A DNA stretch of 64,000 nucleotides, taken from contig NC_058146.1 of NCBI RefSeq assembly GCF_011075055.1, positions 12,077,820-12,141,819 on the forward strand, read 5' to 3'. This DNA comes from Mangifera indica. Taxonomy: Eukaryota; Streptophyta; Magnoliopsida; Sapindales; Anacardiaceae. The position numbers and the translations under genes were made by a program. The notes beneath the pieces were generated by a model. It made no database searches. It was not told the DNA's origin and was given only the letters and a program-made list of their open reading frames with translations. This document shows, one piece after another, positions 28,913-39,451 of this stretch; positions within the stretch are counted from its first letter, which is position 1; the number at the start of each line of letters is the position of its first letter.

Positions 28913-29731
28913 ATATCTAGAGAAAGTGGCTCATCCTCACCACCTCACCCATGGGTATTTGGGCACCAAAAACTTGAAGGGGAGATCCAAGAACTTAAAG
29001 ATCAAATGACCAGATTAACACAAATACTTAGCAACTTTGCTGTCACCCAAAACCAACATCCACACCAAAACCGAACTACCACACCTCCAGCCATCCCACA
29101 ACCCCCACCACGAAGACACTTAAGACAACCCCTTCCACCTGTACACCATGGAGAAGAGTTGATAATTGATAGTGATTCTAGCGAAGGGGAGCGATTTACA
29201 GCCCATAGAAGAAACTTTGATGATGACCAAGGACTTAAAATAGACATACCGGAGTTTGAAGGCAGCCTTAGTCCGGATGACTTCATGGATTGGTTACATG
29301 CTATTGAGAGGGTATTTGATTATAAAGGGTATTCTGAAGAGAAGAAGTGCAAGGTAGCTATTTTAAAGTTTAAGGATTATGCATCTCTTTGGTGGGAAAA
29401 TTTGAGAAAACAAAGAGATCATGAGGGTAAGAGTAGAGTGAGGACGTGGGAGAAATTAAAGAAACTCCTCAAAAAAAGATTTTTGCCAGAGAACCACAAG
29501 CAAGCTCTCTACCTCAAACTTCATACACTCAAACAAGGAGACAATAATGTGGAAGTATACATTAGAGAGTTTGAGAAACTCATGATAAGGAGTGAACTTC
29601 CAGAACTTAAGGAGCAAACTATTGCTAGGTTCCTTGGGGGCCTAAGACAAGATATAGCTAATATGGTTGATATCCAGCCATATTGCTCATTTGAAGATGT
29701 ATGTAAATTGGCCATCAAGGTGGAACGGTAA
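28913..29731 (+). pseudogene. Gag of element F (start codon lost, ends at a nonsense codon)
   Basis: The codon aligned to the Gag start of A is ATA (28913-28915) instead of ATG; only a TTG at 28898 lies upstream in frame. The frame reads through the Ser/Pro head and the Gag core (FMDWLHAIERVFDYKGYSEE, SLWWENL, KRFLPENHK) and ends at TAA (29729-29731) where A has CAA (Gln). After the stop the same frame continues with the zinc knuckle, so the lesion is a single C-to-T change. Confidence 0.85.
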
Positions 29732-31246
29732 GGGAAGAACATGAAACCCCCATCCACCAAGCCATTCAACAAGGGAACCTCCTTCACCAAAGGTTCTCCT
29801 TCTTTCACCAAAACCATGTCCACTTACAAGGATAAGGGCAAGGAAAAAGTGAACGAACTTCCTAGGGAAAGACCAATGCCGGGAAAGAATGCACCAATGG
29901 AGAAGAAATGTTTCAAGTGTCATGGTTATGGTCACTTCCAAGCAAATTGCCCCAATAGGAGGGTTATGACTATCAAGGAGATCCAAGCCATTGAAGAAGC
30001 TATTCAAGATCAAGAAGAGGAGGAACAAGATGAGGTTCTTTGTAATTACCAAAAAAAAAAAGATGAGGTTCTTTGCCATGGAGATGATGAGGCCGAAGAT
30101 GAAGAGATCATTCAAGATGCCGATGAGGGGAACTTGCTGGTCATTAGGAGAACTCTACATGCCAAGAATCTGCCCTATAAAGATCAAAGACTCAACATTT
30201 TCCAAACAAGGTGTATCATTAGTGGGAGAGTATGTTCTTTGATAATTGATAGTGAGAGTTGTGCCAATGTTGCCTCAACTACATTGGTGGACAAACTCAA
30301 GTTATCTTCCACACCACATCCTCAACCTTACAAGTTGCAATGGTTAAGCAATGGAACCAGCCTTCAAGTTACTAGGCAAGTACTTATTTCCTTTTCAATT
30401 GGCAACCATTATATTGATGAGGTGCTTTGTGATGTTATTCGTATGGATGCATGTCATTTACTTTTGGGGAGGCCATGGCAATATGATAGAAGTGTTAGAC
30501 ATGATGGTAGGAAGAATACCTATTCTTTTAAATTTCAGAACAAACTCATTACCTTGACACCTCTTAAGCCTAGTCAACTAGCTTCCATACCACTTGAACA
30601 TGAGAAGAAGAAAGATAACTTGTTTTTGAATAGAAATAGAATTGAGAGAGCTTTGGCTATTCAAAAACCTGTGCTAGCCTTATTGATGGTTGAGAGGAGA
30701 GAAGAAAAAGGGGTGAGTGAACCAAGTCCTAAGGTGAAACCCTTATTAGCCGAATTTGAGGATGTCTTCCCTAGTGATCTTCCACCTCGTTTGCCACCAC
30801 TTAGGGGTATTGAACACCATATTGACCTTATTCCAGGGGCACCACTTCCTAATAAAGCTGCCTATAGGTATAACCCAATGGAGACCAAAGAACTTCAAAG
30901 GCAAGTGGAGGAACTAATTGCTAGAGGGTTTGTAAGGGTGAGTATGAGTCCATGTTATGTTCCAGCCTTATTAGTACCAAAAAAAGATGGGACATATAGA
31001 ATGTGTGTTGATAGTATGGCAATCAACAACATCACCATCAAATATAGGTACCCCATCCCAAGATTAGATGACATGCTTGATGAACTCCATGGTGCCACAA
31101 CCTTTTCAAAGATTGATCTCCGAAGTGGTTATCACCAAATTCGGATGAGGGAAGGAGATGAATGGAAGACATCATTTAAAACCAAGAGTGGACTCTATGA
31201 ATGGATGGTCATGCCTTTTGGACTCTCCAATGCACCAAGCACTTTT
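29732..31246 (+). pseudogene. Zinc knuckle, protease and RT of element F, cut by LINE 6
   Basis: Same frame as the Gag part. It contains the zinc knuckle CFKCHGYGHFQANC, the protease (IIDSESCAN: the Gly after the catalytic Asp-Ser has become Glu, probably inactivating) and RT up to MPFGLSNAPSTF, where LINE 6 interrupts. An extra 11 codons near 30043-30075 come from a tiny LINE insertion that preserves the frame. Confidence 0.88.
30029..30075 (+). mobile_element. Extremely truncated LINE insertion (19 bp) with 14-bp target duplication
   Basis: The 14-bp direct repeat GATGAGGTTCTTTG (30029-30042 and 30062-30075) brackets TAATTACC plus eleven A's (30043-30061). This is the very 3' end of the LINE family here (LINE 1 ends CAATTACC then A's). 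The net gain is 33 bp, 11 codons, so the host frame stays open. Confidence 0.88.
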
Positions 31247-31905
31247 TTTTTTTTTTTGGTAAGTAATTAATGATTTTTATACCAAAGACAAAATGTACAT
31301 ATTGGTTTATCTAGGACAATGTCCCTAGATTAAACCTAACACAAGCATACCTAGGACATGCCCCTAGGTTATGCCAACAATCATGCATGTAACACAAGAG
31401 TACAAACAAGAAGCAAATAGGCTCAAGCTAAGTACAACCGAAAACTCAAAGCTACGGATAAGGAGAGCAAACAACCAAAACTACAAGCCATACGAAATCA
31501 CATAAGCATAAAACTAGCTATAAGAAAACAAGACATTACAATTCCAATATCCGGAAATCAGCAAGTTAACAAAATATGGATCTCGGCAAGTCCCATATCA
31601 ATGCAATGGAGTCATTTACGGAAGATCTTTGAATGTTTGATAAGGACAATGTTCTAGCTTTCACACAATCCTTGATGGCGGCAATGATCCTTTCTTGCGG
31701 AGATTTGTTCCTACCAAAGTATACATTGTTGCGTTCAACCCATATGTAGTATAAAGTGGCACCAAAGCAAAGCTTACAAATGATGTGTAGAAGTTTATCT
31801 CCCTTCCATTTGTCGGCATAGTAGAGAACAAGAGTGCCCCAAGGAAGGGGGGGAATATCAAACCAGCAAAGATTAGCAAAATGACTCCAAATGGCGGCAG
31901 AATAA
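31247..31905 (-). mobile_element. LINE 6: 5'-truncated LINE fragment in RT of element F
   Basis: Starts with a T-run (A tail on the minus strand, 31243-31257), followed by the LINE 3' UTR with both hairpins (31304-31336, 31349-31369), then about 250 bases of antisense ORF2 C-terminus. It is nearly identical to the last 0.66 kb of LINE 3. No clear target duplication: Pol resumes with loss of a few bases and an AGG overlap at 31904-31906. Confidence 0.88.
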
Positions 31906-32150
31906 GGCTAATGAATGAGGTACTCAAATCCTTTCTTGGTAAATTTGTGGTTGTTTATTTTGATGACATCCTTGTGTATAGCAAAAATCATGAAGATCAT
32001 TTGGAGCATTTGAGAGTAGTTTTTAAAGTGTTGAGAAAACAGCAACTCTTTGCTAAGCTTGAGAAGTGTGAGTTCTTCAAAGAGAGTGTGGTATTCCTTG
32101 GATATGTAATATCAAGTGAGGGAGTCATGGTGGACCAAACCAAAGACAAT
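31906..32150 (+). pseudogene. RT C-terminal part of element F (YFDD box)
   Basis: Continues RT after LINE 6 ([27 protein letters not shown]). The catalytic YFDD is intact. Near 32138 about 32 bases present in element A are missing between short CCAA repeats, which shifts the frame. Confidence 0.85.
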
Positions 32151-33505
32151 CACTGAAGTTAGGAGCTTCCATGGTCTTGCCTCCTTTTATAGGCGTTTTG
32201 TTCCAAACTTCAGCTCAATTATGGCAGCCATCACCGAGTGCATGAAGAAAGGGAATTTTGAGTGGACAAAGGCAGCCAATGATGCATTTGAAAAGATCAA
32301 GCAAAGACTTTGTGAAGCACCCATTTTTGACCTTACCGAATTTTGATCAATTGTTTGAGGTTGAATGTGATGCAAGTGGGGTTGGGATAGGTGCTGTATT
32401 GACTCAATCCAAGAAACCAATTGCCTATTTCAATGAGAAGCTTAATGAAACAAGGAGGAGGTATTCCACCTATGATAAGGAATTCTATGCTATTGTGAGG
32501 GCCCTTGACCATTGGAGCCATTATTTGAGGCCCAAGCAATTTGTGTTGCATTCAGACCATCAAGCCTTGAAGTTTCTAAATGGGCAACATAAAATCAGTC
32601 CAAGACATGCTAAATGGGTAGAATTTCTTCAATCTTTTTCATTTGTTTCTTCTTACAAACAAGGGGTTACTAATGTGGTTTCTGATGCTTTGTCAAGAAG
32701 GCATTTGCTACTTTCCATCCTTGATGCTAGAGTACTTGGATTCCAATTAATGAAGGAGCACTATGATGGAGATGAAGAAATGTCCAGCATTATCAATGAA
32801 TGCACAAGAGGAACTCATGGTGACTATGTTTTACAAGATGGTTTTCTTTTCAAGGGGAGTAAGCTATGTATTCCACAAGGCAACTTTAGGGAGCTTTTAA
32901 TTAGAGAAGCTCATAGTGGCGGCTTGGCTGGGAACTTTGGCATCCACAAGACGTTGGAGGTACTCAAAGATCACTTTTATTGGCCACGGATGTTGGGAGA
33001 TGTTCAAGCCATCATTTCTAGGTGTGGAGCATGTCAAAGGGCAAAGTCTCACTTCAAACTAGGGTCTTACACCCCTTTTCCTATTTCGGATCACCCATGG
33101 GAAGACTTGAGCTTGGACTTTATTATGGCATTGTCGAGGACACAAAGAGGGAGAGACTCCATCATGGTGGTTGTTGATAGGTTCTCCAAAATGGCACATT
33201 TCATTCCATGCAACAAAATCGATGATGCAAGCAAAGTAGTAGATCTCTTCTTCAAAGAGGTGGTTCGACTTCATGGAGTTCCAAGAACCATTGTTTCGGA
33301 TAGGGACACCAAGTTCCTTAGCTACTTTTGGAAGACACTTTGGGGAAAGCTAGGAACAAAACTAATGTTTAGCACCTCCCATCACCCTCAAACCGATGGG
33401 CAAACGGAAGTGACCAACCGTACATTGGGGACTCTTTTAAGAACAATGGTGAACCGGCATCTAAGAGATTGGGATTTGAAGCTCCCTCATGCTGAATTTG
33501 CTTAA
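32151..33505 (+). pseudogene. RNase H and integrase of element F, with two frameshifts
   Basis: The thumb region (EVRSFHGLASFYRRFVPNFS) is read first. One extra T in the run at about 32325 moves the frame to 32258-33505, which gives RNase H (ECDASGVGIGAVL, HSDHQALKFL, SDALSRR), the integrase zinc domain (HKTLEVLKDHFYWP, CGACQRAKSH) and the DDE core (SLDFIMALSR, SDRDTKF, QTEV). A one-base loss at about 33503 ends it just after the core (LPHAEFA). Catalytic residues are retained. Confidence 0.88.
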
Positions 33506-33510
33506 ATAGG

Positions 33511-34263
33511 GTGCCAAGCGTAACAACCGAGCATTCTCCATTTGAAGTGGTATATGGTCTTAACCCTCTTACTCCTATTGAGCTAACTTCATTACCTATT
33601 GATTTGCAAGTTCATAAGGATGCACAAGAAAAGGTGAAGGCTATGAAGAAGTTCCATGAAAGCATAAGGGTGCAAATAGAGAAAGCAAATGAAGCCTACA
33701 AAAAGAAAGCCAACAAGCATAGAAGGCCAACACTTTTCCAACCGGGTGACTTAGTATGGCTGCATTTGAGGAAGGTGAGGTTTCCATCAAAGCAGAAGAG
33801 TAAGCTTGCACCAAGAGTCGATGGTCCTTTTGAAGTGATTGCAAAGGTGAATGACAATGCCTACAAAATTGAACTACCGGATGAATTTGGGGCTGTGTCG
33901 GCTACATTCAATATGGGAGATTTATCCCCATATCTTGAAGACATGACATTAGAGGATTTGAGGGCAAATCCTTTTCAAGTGTGGGAGGATGATCCAAACC
34001 CGAATCCAATGGAAGGTCCATGCTTGGTCCATAGTCCATCCAAGACTCCATCAAGTGCAATCCAATCAAGACCAATAGAAGAATACCAAGTCCAACCTCA
34101 TCACTTGTTAAATTCGGCCCTACATGAAGTGTGGAGCCCAAAACCTTGTCTTGAAGAGAGGCAAGCACAAAACCAACCTATGTTCAAGCCCATTTCGTCC
34201 CTTCCTTCATTTTGGGGTCCCAAGCCTTCCTTTGGTCACTCATTTATCACTTGGATCCATTAA
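33511..34263 (+). pseudogene. Integrase C-terminus of element F, reading into the 3' LTR
   Basis: Resumes in the next frame (TTEHSPFEVVYGLNPLTPIE), then the CRM-type segment LAPRVDGPFEVIAKVNDNAYKI and ATFNMGDLSPYLED. From 33990 the coding sequence lies inside the 3' LTR for about 90 more codons, to TAA at 34261-34263. The purine-rich tract GTGGGAGGA just before the LTR is therefore inside the coding sequence. Confidence 0.85.
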
Positions 34264-34956
34264 AAGTCTAACAAACCCAATGGAGAGCTTAATTAGCTCT
34301 AGATATTTTATTGTCTAATTATGCACTTTACTTATTGTTTGTGCTAGATTATGTTTAATTCAGTTTGTTAGTTGCCTTAGGTGAAGCTAAGCAAGTCAAA
34401 GAAGCTCAAAGAAAGAGGCAAGAGTTGACATATCACATGGCTCTAGGAATTACTTCTTTTGGCAAGACAATTCATGACAATTTGGCCTTCCCTTGTTTTA
34501 CATTCTTCTTTGGGATTAACATGAAGATTAGAGCCAAATGTCTTTGAAATGAGCTTGGAATGTAATGTAGCTTCATTTAGGTTTCATTTAATTGTAGTTT
34601 GAAGCCTATTTAAGCTATCCTTGACTGATGTACATTTTTTACTTAGCTTGAATATTAAAGAAAGTCTTTCTTGCAATCTCTCTTTATCCAACTCTTGACC
34701 AAGAGGTTGGTGGTGATTCAAGGCTGGTGGGTTTCCCTTTAGGCCTTGGTTTATTGGTTAGATTGTTGTTTGTTTGTTCTTAATCTCATTTATTATCATT
34801 TTCTTCCTTGGCCGAAATCTCTCTTGAATTCTATTTGGCTGGAACTTATTCTTTTTCTATTGAGTTTGGTAGTTTAAAGTTGTGTTTGGGATTGAACTTG
34901 CTTGATCATCCTAATATAACTCACCTATTAGTTGAACTTGAACTAAAACCACATCA
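33990..34956 (+). repeat. 3' LTR of element F, 967 bp
   Basis: From TGATCCAAACCCG to ACCACATCA; very similar to the 5' LTR (few substitutions plus a 9-bp length difference). Followed by the AGATA target duplication and then the last five bases of LTR G. Confidence 0.92.
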
Positions 34957-34961
34957 AGATA

Positions 34962-34966
34962 CATCA
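34962..34966 (-). repeat. Terminal CATCA of LTR G, beyond element F
   Basis: With the AGATA duplication it completes the typical GATACATCA end of the CRM-like LTR interrupted at 27601. Confidence 0.75.
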
Positions 34967-34992
34967 AGTGGCCCCAAAACAAAGTTTGCAAA
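34967..34992 (-). mobile_element. LINE 5 fragment 1 (antisense ORF2 C-terminus)
   Basis: AGTGGCCCCAAAACAAAG matches LINE 4 near 39838, the antisense of KLCFGAT. It is cut on the left by element G and on the right by LINE 3; the LINE 5 sequence continues at 39007. Confidence 0.75.
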
Positions 34993-35045
34993 CGGAGGAG
35001 ATTAATGAAGCAAAAGCGAAGTGCTTCCCCCATCAATTCCATCAA

Positions 35046-38000
35046 ATGACCAATATAGCCTGCTGGAATATTAGGGGCCTTAATGCTCCTATTAAGCAAA
35101 AGGAGGTTAGTAGATTTATTTTGCAAAATAAGATTGATGTTATGTCCATCCTTGAAACAAAAGTCCGAAGTACAAATATCAATAGAGTGTGTTCTAGCAT
35201 TTGGGAAGGTTGGGAGCATTGTAGTAATGTGAATAATGGTTCTATAGGCAGAATTTTGATTGGTTGGAATAAAGCTACTATTAGACTTAATGTTATTGCG
35301 GAAGATAGCCAATATATGCATTGTGATGTAAAGCTTGTAAAGGAGAATTCTAGCATTGGCTTGACAATAGTCTATGGCAGCAATAATCCTATGGAGAGGA
35401 AGGTTCTTTGGCGTAATCTCATAAATCTAGCCCATATGATGCAAAATTCACCTTGGATCATAATGGGAGATTTCAACACCATCAAACACCCACTAGAAAA
35501 GATTGGGGGGGCTGCTTGGGGAAATTCCTACTGTGAGGACCTTAGTAATTGTATGAGAGATGCTGAATTGGATGATCTAAGGTACATGGGTCATCTCCTA
35601 ACTTGGAGCAATAGTAGTGAAGGAGGGAGAAGGATTGCATGCAAACTTGATAGGGCTCTTATCAATGATTCTTGGAAAGATATATTCCCTAATGCCATGG
35701 CTCAATTCTTCAACCCCTCCATTTCCGATCATTCTCCATGTTTGGTGAGAATTGGTGCCATTGAGGATTGTAGGAAAGTTCCATTCAAATTCTACAATAT
35801 GTGGACTCACCATGAAAACTTTCTCAATGTTGTTGCTGAAGTTTGGAACCAAGAAGCACAAGGCAGCCCCATGTTCAATGTGACAAGCAAACTTAAAAAA
35901 CTGAAAATTGAATTAAGGAAGTTCAATAAGGAGCATTTTGGTCACATATCCGAAAGAGTATTAGAAGCTAGAAAGCAACTTGAAAATGTCCAAGAGCTTC
36001 TCCGGATAAACCCCTTGGATGAGGATCTTGCTAGGGAGGAAAAAATAAGTCTAGAATCCTATAGATCCATCTCTTTAGCTGAGGAATCTTTGGCTAGACA
36101 AAAATCAAGAGTCCATTGGCTTAAGGAAGGTGATCAAAACACTAAATATTTCTTCAAAAGCATTAAAGGCAGAAGAAATAGAAACTCTATCTATGGGATC
36201 CAAAGGGAGAATGGCACCTTTGTTTATGGCATGGAGGAGGTGAAGGCGGAATTTGTAGATCACTTCAAATCTTTCCTAAATGTAAAGGAGCATTCAAATG
36301 TGAACCTTGAGCAGCTCAAAAAGGTAGTCAAATTCCGGCTTGGTGATGAGGAAAAAGGAATGCTTATCAAAGAAGTTTCAGCGGAGGAAATTAAAGAAAC
36401 CATCTTTGCCATGGATAATAACAAGGCTCGGGTCCGGATGGATATGGTGCATGTTTTTTCAAGTCGGCATGGAACATCATTGGTGATGATATTATAAGGG
36501 CCATCAAACATTTCTTCAAAACAGGCCACCTTTTAAAAGAGGTAAATTGCACTATTCTTGCTCTTGTTCCTAAAGTTGCTAACCCTACTTTTTGCAAGGA
36601 TTTCAGACCTATTGCTTGCTGCAATACAATGTACAAATGCATCACTAAAATCATGGCAAACCGCCTCAAGGTCCTTCTTCCGCAGTTCATAAACAAAGCT
36701 CAAGGAGCCTTTGTGGGAGGCCGTAGCATTGGTGAAAACATCCTTCTATGCCAAGAGCTTATGCAGGGATACCATAAGGACACTCTTGAAAAGAAATGTG
36801 CCATAAAGATTGATATTATGAAAGCTTATGACTCTTTGAATTGGGATTTCTTACTTGCTGCTCTTAATACCATTGACATACCGCAAACTTTCATAACTTG
36901 GATAAGGAGTTGCATCACTAGTCCTAAGTTTTCAGTGGGCTTAAATGGTGAACTTGTGGGCTTCTTCAAAAGTACTAGGGGGCTAAGGCAAGGGGATCCG
37001 CTCTCTCCTCACCTTTTTGTCATTGCTATGGAGGTGCTCTCTTGCATGCTTAGTGACCTAAAGGAGAATGCTCAGTTTAGCCATCATTGGAAGTGCAAAA
37101 AGAATAATATCACCCACTTATGTTTTGCGGATGATCTCATGATTTTTTGTAGGGCGGATGTCTATTCCATATCCCTTATAAAAGAGGTATTAGATTGCTT
37201 CCACTCTTGGTCCGGGCTTAAATCAAATCTGTCCAAGAGCAATATTTACCTGTCGGGAGTCAATAATGCTGAAGCGGAACACCTAAAATCAATCCTTGGC
37301 ATTGATTTTGGCTCTCTCCCTTTTAAATACCTTGGTGTCCCTATGATCTCTTCAAAACTAAGGATTGATGATTGCAAACCCCTTATTGATAAGATTGTGG
37401 CAAGGATCTCTTCTTGGAAAAGCAAGTTCCTTTCTTATGCTGGAAGACTTATCCTTATCAAGGCTATCCTCTTTAGCATCCAAGTATATTGGTCTTCTAC
37501 ATTTATCCTCCCTGCAAAGGTGCATAAGGTAATTGATAGCTACCTTAGAAATTTCCTTTGGAGTGGAGACATATCTTGTAGCAAGAAGGCAAAAGTTGCT
37601 TGGGATGACATTTGTCTCCCAAAGGAGGAAGGAGGATTGGGCATTATGAAAAGCAAATCTTGGAACAAGGCTGCCATGATGAAGCATATATGGAAGCTCC
37701 TTCAAAATGCTGGAACTTCCTTATGGGCCGATTGGATCAATGACAATCACTTGAGAAACAAAAGCTTTTGGGGGATTAATTCAAGTAGCAATTGTTCTTG
37801 GGTTTGGAGGAAATTGCTTTCTCTAAGGGAAAGCATCAAGGGAAAAATCAAAAGAATTGTAGGTAATGGGCAGAATACTCACCTTTGGTATGACAATTGG
37901 CACCCTCTAGGCCCTCTCATAGACAAATATGGCCATAGAGTGGTTTATGATTCAAGACTTCCGTTGTATTGTAAAGTAAAGGAGGTGATTGAAGAAGAAG

Positions 38001-38692
38001 CATGGAAGTGGCCTTTGACAAATTCCACAGCTCTTTTGGAACTAAAAAATACCATCATTCCTCCTCCTTCTCATGGTGATGATATCCTTTGGTGGAAACC
38101 AAGCTCCAATGGTTTATTCTCCATCAAATCGGCTTGGAATAGCATTAGAGGATCCAAAGCCAAAGTGCCATGGTATAGTATCATTTGGTTCAAAAGACAT
38201 TTCCCAAGGCACTCATTCATCGCATGGATGGGGATCAAGGGTGGTATGAAGACCAAAGATAAGCTTTATGACCTCGGCATCATTCCAAGCAATATGTGTG
38301 GTCTATGCAATGGGGATCCGGAAAGCATGGATCATCTCTTTTTCAAATGCCCTTATTCTGCCGCCATTTGGAGTCATTTTGCTAATCTTTGCTGGTTTGA
38401 TATTCCCCCCCTTCCTTGGGGCACTCTTGTTCTCTACTATGCCGACAAATGGAAGGGAGATAAACTTCTACACATCATTTGTAAGCTTTGCTTTGGTGCC
38501 ACTTTATACTACATATGGGTTGAACGCAACAATGTATACTTTGGTAGGAACAAATCTCTGCAAGAAAGGATCATTGCCGCCATCAAGGATTGTGTGAAAG
38601 CTAGAACATTGTCCTTATCAAACATTCAAAGATCTTCCGTAAATGACTCCATTGCATTGATATGGGACTTGCCGAGATCCATATTTTGTTAA
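35046..38692 (+). pseudogene. LINE 3 ORF2: endonuclease / RT with one frameshift
   Basis: Starts ATG at 35046 (MTNIACWNIRGLN). Endonuclease motifs LETK, GDFNTI and SDHSPC are present. Near 36429 one C is missing in the codons of the RT motif KAPGPDG, which shifts the frame; the rest is open in the next frame (the stretch with an internal Met at 36629) to 38692, with RT (ANRLKVLLPQF, RQGDPLSPHLF, FADD) and zf-RVT (CGLCNGDPESMDHLFFKC). Apart from that base I see no lesion. It is a subfamily distinct from LINE 1 and 2. Confidence 0.9.
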
Positions 38693-38888
38693 CTTGCTGA
38701 TTTCCGGATATTGGAATTGTAATGTCTTGTTTTCTTATAGCTAGTTTTATGCTTATGTGATTTCGTATGGCTTGTAGTTTTGGTTGTTTGCTCTCCTTAT
38801 CCGTAGCTTTGAGTTTTCGGTTGTACTTAGCTTGAGCCTATTTGCTTCTTGTTTGTACTCTTGTGTTACATGCATGATTGTTGGCATA

Positions 38889-38954
38889 ACCTAGGGGCAT
38901 GTCCTAGGTATGCTTGTGTTAGGTTTAATCTAGGGACATTGTCCTAGATAAACC
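38889..38954 (+). ncRNA. Two 3'-UTR hairpins of LINE 3
   Basis: Hairpin 1 (38889-38909): ACCTAGG / CCTAGGT around loop GGCATGT. Hairpin 2 (38922-38954): GGTTTA, a bulged A, TCTAGG paired with CCTAGATAAACC. The second stem differs from LINE 1 on both arms, keeping pairing. Confidence 0.65.
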
Positions 38955-39006
38955 AATATGTACATTTTGTCTTTGGTATAAAAATCATTAATTACTTACC
39001 AAAAAA

Positions 39007-39335
39007 AAAGTTTGCAAATGATGTGGAGTAGAGGATCCCCCCTCCATTTGTTGGCACAATAAAGTACAAGAGAGCCCCATTGTTGGTGGGGATTATCTAA
39101 GAGGCATAGACCTGCAATATAATTCCAAATGGAGGCTGAGTAGGAGCATTGAAAGAATAGGTGTTTCATGCTTTCTGGAGCCAAATTGCAAAGACCACAC
39201 ACATTATTTGAGATGATGTTGAGGTTATGTAATTTATACTTTGTTTTCATACCACCCTTAATACCCAGCCATGCAATGAAGGAGTGTCTAGGGTAGTGTC
39301 CTTTGAACCAAATGATATTATGCCAAGGAACTTTT
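39007..39335 (-). mobile_element. LINE 5 fragment 2 (antisense zf-RVT part of ORF2)
   Basis: The minus strand encodes CGLCNLAPESMKHLFFQC and neighbours. It is interrupted on the left by LINE 3 and on the right by LINE 4; the 11-bp AAGGAACTTTT at 39325-39335 recurs at 48639. Confidence 0.85.
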
Positions 39336-39386
39336 TTTTTTTTTGGTAAGTAATAATATTATACCAAAGAGAAAAGATGTACAATT

Positions 39387-39451
39387 GGTTTATCTAGGAC
39401 AAACCCCTAGATTAAACCTAACACAAGCATACCTAGGACAAGCCCCTAGGT
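39387..39451 (-). ncRNA. Two 3'-UTR hairpins of LINE 4
   Basis: Hairpin 2 at 39387-39418 and hairpin 1 at 39431-39451 (plus-strand coordinates), with the same stems as LINE 3 but loops GGTTTGT and GGCTTGT as in LINE 1. Mixed loop and stem states are useful for testing structure. Confidence 0.6.

Larger units (their letters stand above)
27602..34956 (+). mobile_element. Element F: CRM-like Ty3/gypsy retrotransposon with both LTRs, inactivated
   Basis: 5' LTR 27602-28577, primer site 28580-28591, gag-pol 28913-34263, 3' LTR 33990-34956. It is flanked by the 5-bp duplication AGATA (27597-27601 and 34957-34961), and was inserted five bases from the end of LTR G. Two LINE insertions lie inside (30043-30061 and about 31247-31905). 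The polyprotein frame extends about 270 nt into the 3' LTR, as in CRM elements. Confidence 0.95.
34993..39006 (+). mobile_element. LINE 3: 5'-truncated LINE inserted in LINE 5
   Basis: Flanked by AAAGTTTGCAAA (34981-34992 and 39007-39018). It begins within the last codons of ORF1 and contains all of ORF2, the 3' UTR with two hairpins, and a short A tail. 5' truncation is typical of target-primed insertion. Confidence 0.92.
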
